Counted from the stretch's first letter, positions 54,740 to 64,000 are shown. The stretch: 64,000 bases of DNA from Flectonema sp. DT1601 (GCA_964019425.1 OZ025857.1:186001-250000), one strand, 5' to 3'. Numbers and translations are program-made. Notes: a model not told the origin generated them from the letters alone.

Positions 54740-56002
54740 TCACCGCCTTCGAAAAATTGACCTCCCAACTGCAGATCGAATGTATCTAGTAGCGACAACA
54801 GCCACAACTAACATTACAGCAAGAGAGAAATATAGTAACAAAGAAGGTGATGCCGAATCTTGAACAACATGACCACCAGATTGACGAATACGAAACGCAT
54901 CATCAACTTGTTGAATGTATTTTGAGATCATCGGTGTGAGATGAGCGCTGCATTGAACACCATCAAATGATTCCTTCATCCAATTTGTAATGTGTTTATG
55001 TTTAATGAATGAAGGCATTCTACCTGCGGGTGGTAGCGCTGCTTGTACTTTACCACCACCACCACTACTGACATCAGAGATATTACTTTTACAGGTTTGA
55101 TCACTGTTTAAGAACCACCATTGGTGTTGTTCGAGCCATTCTTGCTTACCCGTCTTGTTAACAATTGAAGCATGTGCGATGGTAACGAAATCCATTGATG
55201 GGTAATCGCTATTATAAACAGAGGATACATGAAATCCAGTTGGATAATACGCATCGTGAAGTACACATAAGTTAGGTGCTATCTCAGAGTCAACCGTATC
55301 ACCCAGATCACTGTTGTATCGGAATGGCCTTATAAAAGTCGCATTATTTAATCGAAGGGCAGCATGCATGGCGGGTTGTTCTTTTGACTGGAGGCATGCA
55401 GCCATGGCAGTCCAAAGCCGATACCAAATTTTTATTTTTTTATTATTTCTGACAAGTAGGAATCCTCCCAAAGGCTCAACATTATCAGCACCCCTACCTC
55501 CACGATGGGCACTGTTTACGATGAACGCATCACATAAGTATTGGTTGAGTTGAATTGTTCCATCTGTAAGAGGATTTCTCAACCAGACGATGTCAGCATC
55601 ACACAGAAGTATATTTATATCAGTTTGGTGTAGGAGAGCTTCTATGAATCGAGTACGCTTGTGTATAAATCTCGTGTACTCAATTGTCTTTTTATTTGTC
55701 GGTCTTAGCAACCTCGAAGATATTCCACTCCACCACTTCGCATACCAATGTGTCCTCTCGTGATCAAGGGCAATGGATTCTTCATAAGCTTTTGGATCTA
55801 CTGCGACTACAATAAAACTTTCAAACTTTAACCGTTTCCAACTACACATCAAATTCTGAAGCAACCCTTGATCAAAATACACTTTATTAGCGAAAGTGAC
55901 GGTGACGATACCCCTGGTTGAGTGTTTGTTAAAAATCGAAGAATCTCCAATGTCGTACACAGAGGGTGGGTAGTCCTCCTCAAAGGGATCACGAAGCGCC
56001 AT
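54740..56002 (-). CDS. Membrane-anchored nucleotide-sugar glycosyltransferase (GT77-like)
   Basis: The 420-residue protein matches the 'nucleotide-diphospho-sugar transferase' family (Pfam PF03407, CAZy GT77). RGIVTVTFANKVYFDQGLLQNLMCSWKRL (30-58) is the N-terminal block, YTRFIHKRTRFIEALL precedes the metal-binding DxD in ILLCDADIVWLRNP (Asp135, Asp137), and NSAHRGGRGADNVEPLGGFLLVRNN and later PNLCVLHDAYYPTGF follow in family order. Known members move galactose, xylose or arabinose in the Golgi; the donor here is unknown. There is no N-terminal anchor; one transmembrane helix lies near the C-terminus (about 390-410, LLLYFSLAVMLVVAVVATRY), followed by Arg-rich residues, the reverse of the usual type II Golgi topology. 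This suggests either a cytosol-facing enzyme or unusual insertion. CATCTCTTCAG ends 13 nt upstream of the start. Confidence 0.85.
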   Translation of the reverse strand: MALRDPFEEDYPPSVYDIGDSSIFNKHSTRGIVTVTFANKVYFDQGLLQNLMCSWKRLKFESFIVVAVDPKAYEESIALDHERTHWYAKWWSGISSRLLRPTNKKTIEYTRFIHKRTRFIEALLHQTDINILLCDADIVWLRNPLTDGTIQLNQYLCDAFIVNSAHRGGRGADNVEPLGGFLLVRNNKKIKIWYRLWTAMAACLQSKEQPAMHAALRLNNATFIRPFRYNSDLGDTVDSEIAPNLCVLHDAYYPTGFHVSSVYNSDYPSMDFVTIAHASIVNKTGKQEWLEQHQWWFLNSDQTCKSNISDVSSGGGGKVQAALPPAGRMPSFIKHKHITNWMKESFDGVQCSAHLTPMISKYIQQVDDAFRIRQSGGHVVQDSASPSLLLYFSLAVMLVVAVVATRYIRSAVGRSIFRRR

Positions 56003-56409
56003 CTCTGTACGACAACTGAAGAGATGATTACGTCAACCAAACTCAAATACTATGAAAAGGGGAAGAGATATATCGGTCTACTAACTCTGTTTGTCACAAT
56101 CAGCTTTGTTCTGTATGAGAACAATAATAATAAATGCAGCAGTCACATTGACAGTCCTCCTCAAATCTTCATCAACGTGTACTATGCTGCTATAATTTAA
56201 TATAAAAAATAATAACTAAATTAACCATTCCAATCACCTCTACGTAGTATGATACTCAACGAAAGGTGCAGAAACACTCCTGAAGAATAATAGTTATGTA
56301 AAATAGAAGGTCAAAAAGAAAATTGTAAGTTGAAAAATATTATATAAAAGTGTAATTGGTGTTTTCTTAAAGAAAACAAAACAAGAATAGTGCTAACCAG
56401 AGAAATCGA
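56003..56409. other. Intergenic spacer
   Basis: A 407-bp spacer with the acceptor of the glycosyltransferase gene at its left edge and AT-rich DNA. No gene is seen. Confidence 0.6.
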
Positions 56410-58077
56410 TTAACACTTTGTGATTGAAGCGGAAGTAAAGTGACCTGAGGAACTTCGTACAAAAGTGGCTCCACTACACCATCTGCTGTTACCTGGAGAT
56501 TGATTTCTCTGGGGGGAAGTTCGTTTTGTAGGTTCCATCTTGACACCACATTGAAGCTCTATTCCGGGGTCTTGAATAGGTTGAGGAATTACACTAGTAG
56601 CTGAAGGTTTTGTGAGAGGTGTTGACGCTGGACGAATCTTATCAGCAGACGGAATCGCAGCTGTCGGAGGTGACGGTGCTTCATATCTCTGAATACCAAC
56701 TGGAAGATATGTTTTTACATCTGACGGACCTGAATATGTTGAGAAGTTACTGTTATTAAATGCTTTTTGAGTATCCGTCACTGACGCTGAAACAGAATCC
56801 AACCTTCTCGTAAGCCTATCAAGGAATGTGTATATTTGTTTTAAAGACGACCTATCAAGCTTTTCTTCTCTGAGAAAGGAACACTGTTCATTTATGGCAG
56901 AGTTAGCATACTCCAGTTCTGTCAGTCTTATCTTCACAGATCCAATGTCGTTGCTCATTGAGATGCTTAGTTTTCTGGGGTCTGCTTTAGCGAATGATTG
57001 AGATTTTGACAACCCTCCCAACCGTTCCCAAATATTAGTAATTTCTCTGCGTAGATCGTCTGCTTTATCAAATGCGTGGGTCAGTTCTATTTTATCCGCT
57101 TTTTCTAAAAGTTGTTTTTTATCAGCTTTTTCCTCTTGAAGACGACCTACGTCTGCTGCAACATCTTTGACGTTTGCCTTTTCAGACATCAACCTTCCTA
57201 TTAACGTGTCGAAATGAGATTCTTGGTTGTCGATACGCTCAACTGTTCTATGATACGACTGGGTTAGTTCAGATAAAGAAAGCTTGTCTACTTTGTTAAC
57301 AATTCTTGAACGGGTTTCTACTAACTCAGCCATCAGTGATTTACGTAGTTGTTCGATCATACCATCGTGGTGGGTTGTGATGTTTTTATAAATTGGAAGT
57401 TTTGAGAGGTATTGCACTGAATCAAAGGAAACCTCATCCAAACAAACATCATTTTTATTTATAGCAAACAACTCGTATAATTTGTTTAAATCATTTCTAA
57501 TGTCAGTAACGGTGTCGTCGATCGAAATTTGTGCATTTGTTTGATCTTCGCGAAGAGTTTTCATTTGATTTTGGAATTCACTTTCCTGAGATATTTGGTT
57601 TTCCTTCAAATCAGATAACTGATTTGACATATCCCTTTGACGCGATACCAAATCATTTAAATTATTATTAATTAGTTGTAGATTCTGTTGTTGTATTTCA
57701 TTTTCTGATGTGATTATTTGTTGTGTCGAGGAGGTAACATCATCAGTCGCTTGTTTTATTAATTGCTCAACTTCTTCTAATTGTATACCTGGTGATGGCG
57801 GGATTAATACATCTGACGGAATGACTTCTTCCGTTGGCATCTGATGGTTGCTTTGGATTGATTTTAGAGATATTCTTCTTTCAGCTTGTTGTTGCATTAG
57901 AAGTTCAGGAAAATGTTCTAATCGAGATTCGCAATCTTCGACTCTTTTTGCGAGTTCTTCATTTACTTTTTCTAACTTATCATTCGTGGATATGATACTT
58001 TTTAAAACACCATAAAGCCTTCCACTATCTGTTCTGATTAGGTTGTTTTCATCAAAATCAAGAGTTTCATCATCCAT
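56410..58077 (-). CDS. Coiled-coil protein with 'KADK' repeats, possibly flagellar
   Basis: I start at ATG 58075-58077 (MDDETLDFDENN..., 555 aa). The upstream ATG at 58134 is followed by an AAT repeat and ATTCTCAG (AG 58097-58098), a likely acceptor 19 nt before the chosen start. Residues 20-60 and 90-430 are coiled coil. Around 310-345 the phrases EEKADKKQL and EKADKIEL recur, and EEKLDRSSLKQ follows later. This spaced 'KADK/KLD' pattern resembles the DUF4795/QRICH2 family of sperm-flagellar proteins; that assignment is from memory and weak. The last 110 residues are Pro/Ser-rich and disordered, with SPQRNQSPGNSRW as possible phosphorylation sites. No enzyme motif is present. Confidence 0.78.
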   Translation of the reverse strand: MDDETLDFDENNLIRTDSGRLYGVLKSIISTNDKLEKVNEELAKRVEDCESRLEHFPELLMQQQAERRISLKSIQSNHQMPTEEVIPSDVLIPPSPGIQLEEVEQLIKQATDDVTSSTQQIITSENEIQQQNLQLINNNLNDLVSRQRDMSNQLSDLKENQISQESEFQNQMKTLREDQTNAQISIDDTVTDIRNDLNKLYELFAINKNDVCLDEVSFDSVQYLSKLPIYKNITTHHDGMIEQLRKSLMAELVETRSRIVNKVDKLSLSELTQSYHRTVERIDNQESHFDTLIGRLMSEKANVKDVAADVGRLQEEKADKKQLLEKADKIELTHAFDKADDLRREITNIWERLGGLSKSQSFAKADPRKLSISMSNDIGSVKIRLTELEYANSAINEQCSFLREEKLDRSSLKQIYTFLDRLTRRLDSVSASVTDTQKAFNNSNFSTYSGPSDVKTYLPVGIQRYEAPSPPTAAIPSADKIRPASTPLTKPSATSVIPQPIQDPGIELQCGVKMEPTKRTSPQRNQSPGNSRWCSGATFVRSSSGHFTSASITKC

Positions 58078-58356
58078 GTTGAGACAGAACCCAAAACTGA
58101 GAATATTATTATTATTATTTTTTTTTTCAATCATTTGGACTCACTAGATAACAGACCTACAGACCTTACAATAAGTAGACTCCATAAGAAATAAATCTTA
58201 ATATGAATTTACACTTAGGACTGACCTGAGAAGATTCGAGAGACTAACATGGAAATGTTCCTCTCCCCCTTCAGTAAAACATTCATGCTTTACAAAACGC
58301 AATAAAAGAACATGAAAATGACTTTTTTTTGCTTTTTTTTTTGGTTCGGATGTATT

Positions 58357-60177
58357 TTACTTGTCTGTCACTTCGAGTATGCTTAATATAGAAATGCAAA
58401 TTACCGCAGCAATCGGAGCTTTAGTAACACAAAGAAGTAGTAAGATTTCATTCATTACAGTACTGTGGCCGGGTCCTAACATGTGGTTTCGATGTTTTTC
58501 AATAACTGAACTCAGCTGACAGACATGTGGGTTTCGAATCAAAAGATACGTTCGACGTTCATCACTCTCCATTGACCCCCCAACTAGAGAGACGTGTTTC
58601 TCAATTTCTGCAGCAGACGGAGAGATGATGTTTGGAAACTTGTAAAGTTCATCATAAAATGAAGACATGTATGGATCAAGAGGAAATGTCAACAACAATC
58701 CCCTTTGAAAATGAGAAAGATGACTATAAAGTTGATAACTCAAACTATCAATCCAATCAATGCATTCTTTTAAGTAATGCAAGTGATTGTTTAGTTTTGT
58801 TGTCACAACTGAAGGAGCGTTTCTTATTTCGATTTGAACTCGAGGAGGGATTTGAATTATCGAAGGGCTTCTCATGTTCTTATTATCAGTCGTCTTATGA
58901 AGTCCTTCAAAGCCTGCGTTGTTATTATTGATAACAGGTGGGGTAGTTCCGAGTGCTGCGCGAGCTTCTTCTTGAGTCTCAAGTCGGTTTAGTAGTTCTT
59001 TAGATTTATAAAGTCTTTCTGACTGTCTTAATATCGAAGATAATCTTCTCAAAGGTTTTCTCGTCGAATGTGATTTTATACCCAACGTCATCATCACCAC
59101 ACTACTAACAGCTTTTGTAAGAGGTTTATGATGAAGCTTAGAATCACATGGTAGCTGACCTTTATTTAAAGTACTGTTTCTATCAGACTGTTGATAAGAC
59201 TCTCCAACAGGACCCATCGACGGATGTCTTTTTAAAAGCAACTTTCGTTCATTTGTAGTCAACAAATCAAGAGCAGACATACCAGTTACAACCGGCAACT
59301 TAAAACGTGGAACAACCGGACTTCCGGTTGACCCTGATAGTTGAAGAACGCTGCACCATAGAAGCCACAAGTTTTGGTCATCATCAGTTTTAAAATATAA
59401 CACCATTCTGTCTATTCCTCGATGTTCTAAGTCAGCTATGTGTGTCACAATGTTCTTACAAACTGTCTTTATTGCTTCTGCGATATTAGGACTTACATAT
59501 GCTTCTTTTGAATAGCTACTCGGGCCTTGATATGTTACGGATCTCTCCCACATAGATATTACAGGGGCTGAATGGCTTCCGTGTTGTAGGGGATGAAGGC
59601 TGTTGATATTTTGACGTTTTTCTATAAAACAGAGATGACGTGACCAGACTACCTGTATTAAATGATTGTACTCTCCTCCAGGTTCTACAAACTGCTGAAG
59701 TACTCCGTTGCGTAGTTTAGCTGAGTCAGGGTTTGGATGACTGCTGTCTCTGCTTGCACCCCATGCAAGAAATTCACGAAGCCCATCACTGTCTAGGTGG
59801 TTTAAGTAGAAAATTTCAGAACTGGAAACAGAACTCTTTTCAATATAAATTGCTACCACCTCTCCAGGTCCTGATGGTTTTGCAGATCTTCTTTTGTGAC
59901 TCGATGAGTTCGGTAGAGATCTTTTCATTTTTAAAAGCATTGCCTCCATCACCTGTTTAGTGTCGATATCCTTACCTGTCTTCCTGTTGACACCTCTTCC
60001 AGCAGTAGCGTTGTACCATCCTTTTGGGAAATTATGTTCGTAGCTAACCGTGTGTGGTATTTTGACATTCACACTTTGTGTTTCCTGATCTGCTGGTGAG
60101 TTTGATCTCTTTTTCCAGAGATAGTGAAAAAAATTGGTCAACACAGCTTCTTCCAAAGGATGACGAGATTCTTCCAT
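58357..60177 (-). CDS. Conserved-looking hypothetical protein
   Basis: The 606-residue protein has no enzyme motif I can name. Its N-terminal half contains ordered-looking blocks: GPGEVVAIYIE (about 102-112), GVLQQFVEPGGEYNHLIQVVWS (158-179), CFIEKR, and DRMVLYFKTDDDQNLWLLWCSVLQL (about 258-282). I recall similar 'FV.P.G..N..I...W.......E.R.N' and 'RMVLyFK.D..d.lWLLwc' blocks in uncharacterised proteins of flagellate protists, but cannot name the family. The middle is basic and Ser-rich; the C-terminal 130 residues are helical with a final hydrophobic stretch (VTKAPIAAVICISILSIL) that may be a tail anchor. TGTGTTTCAG ends 17 nt upstream of the start, supporting it. It lies between a coiled-coil gene and a TMTC gene, without visible functional coupling. 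Confidence 0.75.
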   Translation of the reverse strand: MEESRHPLEEAVLTNFFHYLWKKRSNSPADQETQSVNVKIPHTVSYEHNFPKGWYNATAGRGVNRKTGKDIDTKQVMEAMLLKMKRSLPNSSSHKRRSAKPSGPGEVVAIYIEKSSVSSSEIFYLNHLDSDGLREFLAWGASRDSSHPNPDSAKLRNGVLQQFVEPGGEYNHLIQVVWSRHLCFIEKRQNINSLHPLQHGSHSAPVISMWERSVTYQGPSSYSKEAYVSPNIAEAIKTVCKNIVTHIADLEHRGIDRMVLYFKTDDDQNLWLLWCSVLQLSGSTGSPVVPRFKLPVVTGMSALDLLTTNERKLLLKRHPSMGPVGESYQQSDRNSTLNKGQLPCDSKLHHKPLTKAVSSVVMMTLGIKSHSTRKPLRRLSSILRQSERLYKSKELLNRLETQEEARAALGTTPPVINNNNAGFEGLHKTTDNKNMRSPSIIQIPPRVQIEIRNAPSVVTTKLNNHLHYLKECIDWIDSLSYQLYSHLSHFQRGLLLTFPLDPYMSSFYDELYKFPNIISPSAAEIEKHVSLVGGSMESDERRTYLLIRNPHVCQLSSVIEKHRNHMLGPGHSTVMNEILLLLCVTKAPIAAVICISILSILEVTDK

Positions 60178-60431
60178 TGTACAAAATTAACGTACTGAAA
60201 CACAATAAATTAAATATTCTACTAAAACCACACTTCCAACACAGATAACAGTTTCAGGTTTCCCCTTCTAGGAAATTGCTTACTGAGATTCCTATTAAGA
60301 CAGAAAGAATGAATTTTAAAAAAAATAGAAAAACGCAACAATACAAACAGGAGGTAAATATCGGGATACAATTTCTTTTTTTTTTTTTTTTTTTTTTTCC
60401 CCTCTTCTCCTTACCCACCATTGTAAAGTTC

Positions 60432-62300
60432 TTACGAACGATCGTTTTTAAGTTTGGTAGCTGCTCGGATGATTTCCTTCGCATCTTTTCCGTGAGTTGA
60501 ATCGGTGATGATGATCGTCGCTATTTTGATTGCTTCATCAGCGCGTTCCTTTGCCAGTAGCATTCTGGAGTAGTTGATTGCTGCTGCGGAATGTCCTTTT
60601 TGTAGTTTCAGTGCGTGCTTGTATAGTAGTTCAGCATCATCAAATTTCTTTTGAAGTTGAAAAATATTTGCCAAATTAGTATGCGCATCGGCGCTTTTCG
60701 GACTCCTCTGGGCATAGTTTTTAAATATTGCTTCCAGGGCGATGAGGGCGTGCTTGCGGTGGTCAAGTTCGCTGCATTCAACTGCGATGTGCATCTTTTT
60801 AATAGCCTCTTCATAATTTAATTTATCCATCTGACACCTACCCATCCAATAATGATGTTGACACCCTTCAGGGAATATTTCTTCAGCCTTTGAAAGATGA
60901 AATAAAGCTTCTTCGGTTCGGTTGGCCTGCTGTCTGGCAATCCCAATATTCAACTGAACTTTTGCTGATCCCGGAGTCGCTTGTAGGGCGCTTTCAAACA
61001 GTGATACCTGAGTCTTCCATTCATTGTTACGAACCATAGTCAATCCACTGCATACAAATGAAACCACAATCGTTAGTAGTTTTAAGATGTTGTTAGTGCT
61101 GGCTATCCATCCAACAAATAGACAAAACGGAACGGACGGTAAATACAACAATCTCTCAGCAACTAGAGTTCCAGGGTAAACAAAAACATGACTGGCAGGT
61201 GAGAAGCAAGCAGCGAAAAAAATCATCAGAAATAAAAATCTTTTCCGAGAATCAGAAGGCAGCAAAACCAACACCACAACAACAAGAGTGATTAATACCA
61301 CAACACAAATGGCTGTCATGCTGACAGCGGTTGGGGTTGAGTGGATAATTGGAATTGCAGAAAAACTGTAATCGCAAGAGAGCCAAAGCGGACATACTAA
61401 GAGTCTAAAATACTCAACCCAAACTCTAATTATTGTTAAAGCCCTGTCACCAGTAACTTCAATAAACGGTAGTGGATTATCTAATTTACGAAATCCTTTT
61501 GGAACTGGATTCCAACCAGTCACTACACCTCTCACAACTATTAACACAAAGACAGTTGCTGTGATAATCGCTGAGGCAATAACTTTGTTTGAACGATTTT
61601 TATGTTTAAGAACAACAGCTAGCAACATGGGTATCGCTATGGTTATTCCCGTCTCTTTAGTAAAAAATGAAAACATCAATAAGAACGATGATGCTATGCA
61701 ATGACTAACACTAAGATGAGGTTGACAACAAATGACGACAGCGAGTAATCCAAAGACACTCGAAAGCAGATCGGCCTGACCAACAACTGATGCCACAGCT
61801 TCCGTATGTACAGGATGGGTTGCGAATAGGATTGAACCTAACAATGAGACGACAATGTTATTATCAAACAAAGACTCGGCTATATTATGTACAAGTAGTG
61901 AGTTGCAACCATGTAGTAAGACGTTTAGAAATTTATATATTTCGGGTGAACCTCCGAAATAGACATACAAATATCTGAATAACAGAGTCGTCACTGGCCT
62001 GTATGATTTGTGACTCGATTTCAGAGTTATATCACCTCCCCAGAAATCGTGTGTTAGGATACCTGATAGGGGTGTACTTCCAACTACGTCTGGGTTGTTC
62101 TTAATCGCAACATGGTCATCAAAAACAAACTCCGATCCAACTACACAATTCATATAAAGTACAACTCCAATAATGAATGCGGCCATCCGACCAGCCCACA
62201 TCTTGTTGAATGGTGATGGTGCTGACGGTGCTGTTTCTTTTTTCTTTTGGTGCTGCTGCTGTTGCTGCTTCTTTCCCAAATTCTTTTCACGTCTTTTCAT
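60432..62300 (-). CDS. TMTC: TMTC-type membrane protein with TPR repeats (O-mannosyltransferase)
   Basis: TMTC proteins are ER-membrane O-mannosyltransferases acting on cadherin-type and related substrates in animals. The 622-residue protein has a basic Gln-rich N-terminus, then a multi-pass membrane half. SEFVFDDHVAIKNNPDV (56-72) carries the paired acidic motif of the first luminal loop; SYRPVTTLLFRYLYVYFGG, LNVLLHGCNSLLV and FATHPVHTEAVASVVGQADLL match the family closely. FRKLDNPLPF...RALTIIRVWVEYFRLLVCPLWLSCDYSFSAIPII is the DUF1736 region (Pfam PF08409). The C-terminal half holds about five TPRs (from about 435: AKVQLNIGIARQQANRTEEA and on). Length is shorter than animal TMTCs because there are fewer TPRs. 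The enzyme in protists is inferred from homology. GTTTTAACAG ends 26 nt upstream of the start. Confidence 0.9.
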   Translation of the reverse strand: MKRREKNLGKKQQQQQHQKKKETAPSAPSPFNKMWAGRMAAFIIGVVLYMNCVVGSEFVFDDHVAIKNNPDVVGSTPLSGILTHDFWGGDITLKSSHKSYRPVTTLLFRYLYVYFGGSPEIYKFLNVLLHGCNSLLVHNIAESLFDNNIVVSLLGSILFATHPVHTEAVASVVGQADLLSSVFGLLAVVICCQPHLSVSHCIASSFLLMFSFFTKETGITIAIPMLLAVVLKHKNRSNKVIASAIITATVFVLIVVRGVVTGWNPVPKGFRKLDNPLPFIEVTGDRALTIIRVWVEYFRLLVCPLWLSCDYSFSAIPIIHSTPTAVSMTAICVVVLITLVVVVLVLLPSDSRKRFLFLMIFFAACFSPASHVFVYPGTLVAERLLYLPSVPFCLFVGWIASTNNILKLLTIVVSFVCSGLTMVRNNEWKTQVSLFESALQATPGSAKVQLNIGIARQQANRTEEALFHLSKAEEIFPEGCQHHYWMGRCQMDKLNYEEAIKKMHIAVECSELDHRKHALIALEAIFKNYAQRSPKSADAHTNLANIFQLQKKFDDAELLYKHALKLQKGHSAAAINYSRMLLAKERADEAIKIATIIITDSTHGKDAKEIIRAATKLKNDRS

Positions 62301-63157
62301 TATTTTAAAAAACTAACGATGGTATCTGTTAAAACTTGAATTAGTATTAAAAAAAAAAATTCTTTTTTGGGGAAAGAATACAAAAATAGACACGAGTTTC
62401 TAAATTTTCTAAATAAATAAAAAAGAGTGAAACTAGTACGGAATAGATAGATAGATAGACAAGGAAGTCCAATACATTGCGTACTGAGCATCGCTGATAC
62501 AGCAAAAAATAATAAAGAGCTACGAGGCAACAGAAATGTATGGTCTTCGACGTTTAGTTTAACAAAAATAGGTGCAGGCTGAAAATCTTTTTTATTTCTC
62601 AGACATAAACATTCAAACAGATTATTAAAAAAAAAAAAAAAAAATGAGAGATAACAGAAATTCATTCATTCCTTCTAAACAAAAAATAAATACAGCTACA
62701 AACAAAAAAAAAAAAAAAAAAAAAGTCTACAAAAAAAAAAAAAAAAACACAAATCTCTATAGCAAGAAACTTACGAAAAATTTTAAAAACAAAACGAACT
62801 ATTTTTAGAACGAAGACAATGACAATCACCGACTTCAACTATCTAAAACAATAGACCAGACAAGGTGGGATACAATAAAACTCTCAATCCGAGTTTGAGA
62901 TACAAAACAAAAATAAATACAATAACTGCTACACACAGTCAACTCCTCCAGTTCGGTAGAGGTTTATACAAGTTAAACCAACTCACAGTTCAAGTCGGAA
63001 TAAACCAAAGTTAAATAAGCAACAGATTACTAACCAGTTGCAGATAAAAGTATTTTGGTGTCTTTAAAAAAATTTAAAGACAAAAAAAAAAAAAAAACCA
63101 GTAACTGCATTTAAGAAGCCAAGAGAACAGCAAGTCTATTTACGTTGATGAACATTA
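62301..63157. other. Intergenic region with A/T tracts and GATA repeat
   Basis: An 857-bp spacer containing poly-A tracts (62703-62723, 62732-62747, 63082-63097) and a short GATA microsatellite near 62444-62459. No gene is seen. Confidence 0.65.
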
Positions 63158-64000
63158 TCAGCCCAGTGCCGAGAAGTTCATTTGTCGAAAAGGTTGCCTC
63201 CTAACTGGAGAAGCTTTACGATGATTAAGAACAGGAGCCGCTACAGGAATAGGAATACCACCAGCAATGTGCTCACGTGATTTCAATTGGTATTGCTGAA
63301 TTACTGCATGCCAAGTACGAGGGAGATCCTGATGAAGGGAAGTTGGAACGAACTCTCTTAAAATGGAAAGCATGTTCTCAAAGTTGAGAATGGCGAGTGC
63401 CTCAGCATAGTGCAGAGAACGATCAGCTTTGTAGATATCACCCAGAGAGTCACGAAACAATGACTCAGCATCTATCTGTGCGCGAACACTTTGAATACCT
63501 CTTTGAAATTCCTGTTCTTGCCACACAGGTGCTCTGCTATTGGACGTCCGATGCTGTGACTGTGGAGGTACCTGTAGCTGATGCTGCTTTTGCTGCCGCT
63601 GATGTTGGATCGTAGGCTTACCAACCTTGTTCATTATTGTACTCAACTTAGACATTTCAGAACTCAAAAAGTCCTGCATTTCCGAATGTGTTGCAGCAAT
63701 CTTTGACTGCAATGCCACAGCCCCCTGCTGAAGGTCAAACAGGCCAGCATCTGGAAGAGCTAACGTAGCAAGTGAGTGTTCGATTTGCTGCTGAAGCTCT
63801 CGTTGTTTTGCTTCGTAAAGAGCCTTTTCTTGTTGCTGTTGCTGTTGTAGACGATGCTGGTGCATTGCCGTGTTATCTACAATTTGTGCAGGTGTTGTTA
63901 TCTGCTGAGGCGGTGGTTGCGGCTTTTGTTGTTGCTGCTGCTGCTGTTGTTGCTGTGCAATCATCTGTTGCTGCTGCTCAAAGAGAGCTTTCTGCTGTAG
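63158..64000 (-). CDS. Gln-rich protein, 5' part outside the window
   Basis: The frame stays open to the right edge of the window (LQQKALFEQQQQMIAQQQ...), so the start lies beyond 64000; the ATG at 63962-63964 need not be the initiator. The visible 280 residues begin with poly-Gln and Gln/Pro tracts, then a helical stretch (KALYEAKQRELQQQIEHSLATL), a region with LSSEMSKLSTIMNKVG, and an ordered-looking helical part (QRGIQSVRAQIDAESLFRDS, YAEALAILNFENMLSILREFV). The tail is basic: HRKASPVRRQPFRQM. Such Gln-rich proteins are often in transcription or RNA granules, but no specific domain is recognised. Confidence 0.75.
   Translation of the reverse strand, partial: LQQKALFEQQQQMIAQQQQQQQQQQKPQPPPQQITTPAQIVDNTAMHQHRLQQQQQQEKALYEAKQRELQQQIEHSLATLALPDAGLFDLQQGAVALQSKIAATHSEMQDFLSSEMSKLSTIMNKVGKPTIQHQRQQKQHQLQVPPQSQHRTSNSRAPVWQEQEFQRGIQSVRAQIDAESLFRDSLGDIYKADRSLHYAEALAILNFENMLSILREFVPTSLHQDLPRTWHAVIQQYQLKSREHIAGGIPIPVAAPVLNHRKASPVRRQPFRQMNFSALG

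Noticed and set aside
1-64000. CRISPR arrays, operons with ribosome binding sites, bacterial promoters
   Set aside because: No spaced direct repeats of CRISPR type, and introns, eukaryotic protein families and 18S rRNA show the DNA is eukaryotic.
1-64000. Spliced-leader RNA gene
   Set aside because: I looked for the kinetoplastid and diplonemid leader ends as remembered (ending in CTGTACTTTATTG) on both strands and did not find them.

Overview
This looks like nuclear DNA of a eukaryotic protist. It is very AT-rich. Non-coding DNA is full of poly-A and poly-T tracts, commonly 10-30 nt, in both orientations, and these are absent from the long reading frames. All sixteen convincing genes lie on the minus strand across more than 50 kb. 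Most start codons sit about 10-60 nt downstream (gene sense) of a pyrimidine-rich stretch ending in AG, as expected of a spliced-leader acceptor or a 5'-UTR 3' splice site. Unidirectional genes, a compact DOT1-type methyltransferase, a degenerate calpain-like protein and an 18S rRNA 5' fragment together suggest Euglenozoa, perhaps a diplonemid-like flagellate. This is inference; no spliced-leader RNA gene was found. TAA, TAG and TGA all act as stops.

Layout. 1-11.5 kb: no convincing gene, but a 0.46-kb inverted-repeat element (2371-2830), a structured GC-richer island (5926-6054) and a 0.79-kb transposon-like element with perfect 35-bp terminal inverted repeats (7206-7998). 11.5-19.1 kb: five genes, namely a zinc-knuckle DYRK/CLK-like kinase, an IQ-rich protein, a coiled-coil protein, a DOT1-like methyltransferase and a SARAF-like membrane protein. 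19.1-31.1 kb: gene-poor, one small hypothetical gene, hairpins and short direct repeats. 31.1-42.6 kb: a sialate O-acetylesterase-like protein lacking its nucleophile; a large calpain-like/coiled-coil gene whose 1.66-kb intron holds a 352-bp tandem repeat; a second copy of the inverted-repeat element; and a type II phosphatidylinositol 4-kinase whose C-terminus is in two small extra exons. 43.1-43.8 kb: the first ~375 nt of an 18S rRNA gene plus probable 5' ETS, stranded away from any rDNA unit. 43.8-51.1 kb: gene-poor. 51.1-64 kb: a zinc-finger protein, an acidic/Ser-rich protein, a secretory glutathione S-transferase, a membrane glycosyltransferase, a coiled-coil protein, a conserved-looking hypothetical, a TMTC-type membrane O-mannosyltransferase and the 3' part of a Gln-rich protein.

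The genes do not form one pathway. Several serve the secretory pathway (SARAF, GST, GT77-like transferase, TMTC, esterase-like protein), and several are coiled-coil or IQ proteins of the kind common in flagellar or cytoskeletal structures. The most informative points are the spliced gene models, the intronic satellite, the two pseudoenzyme-like proteins, the orphan rDNA piece and the inverted-repeat element family.
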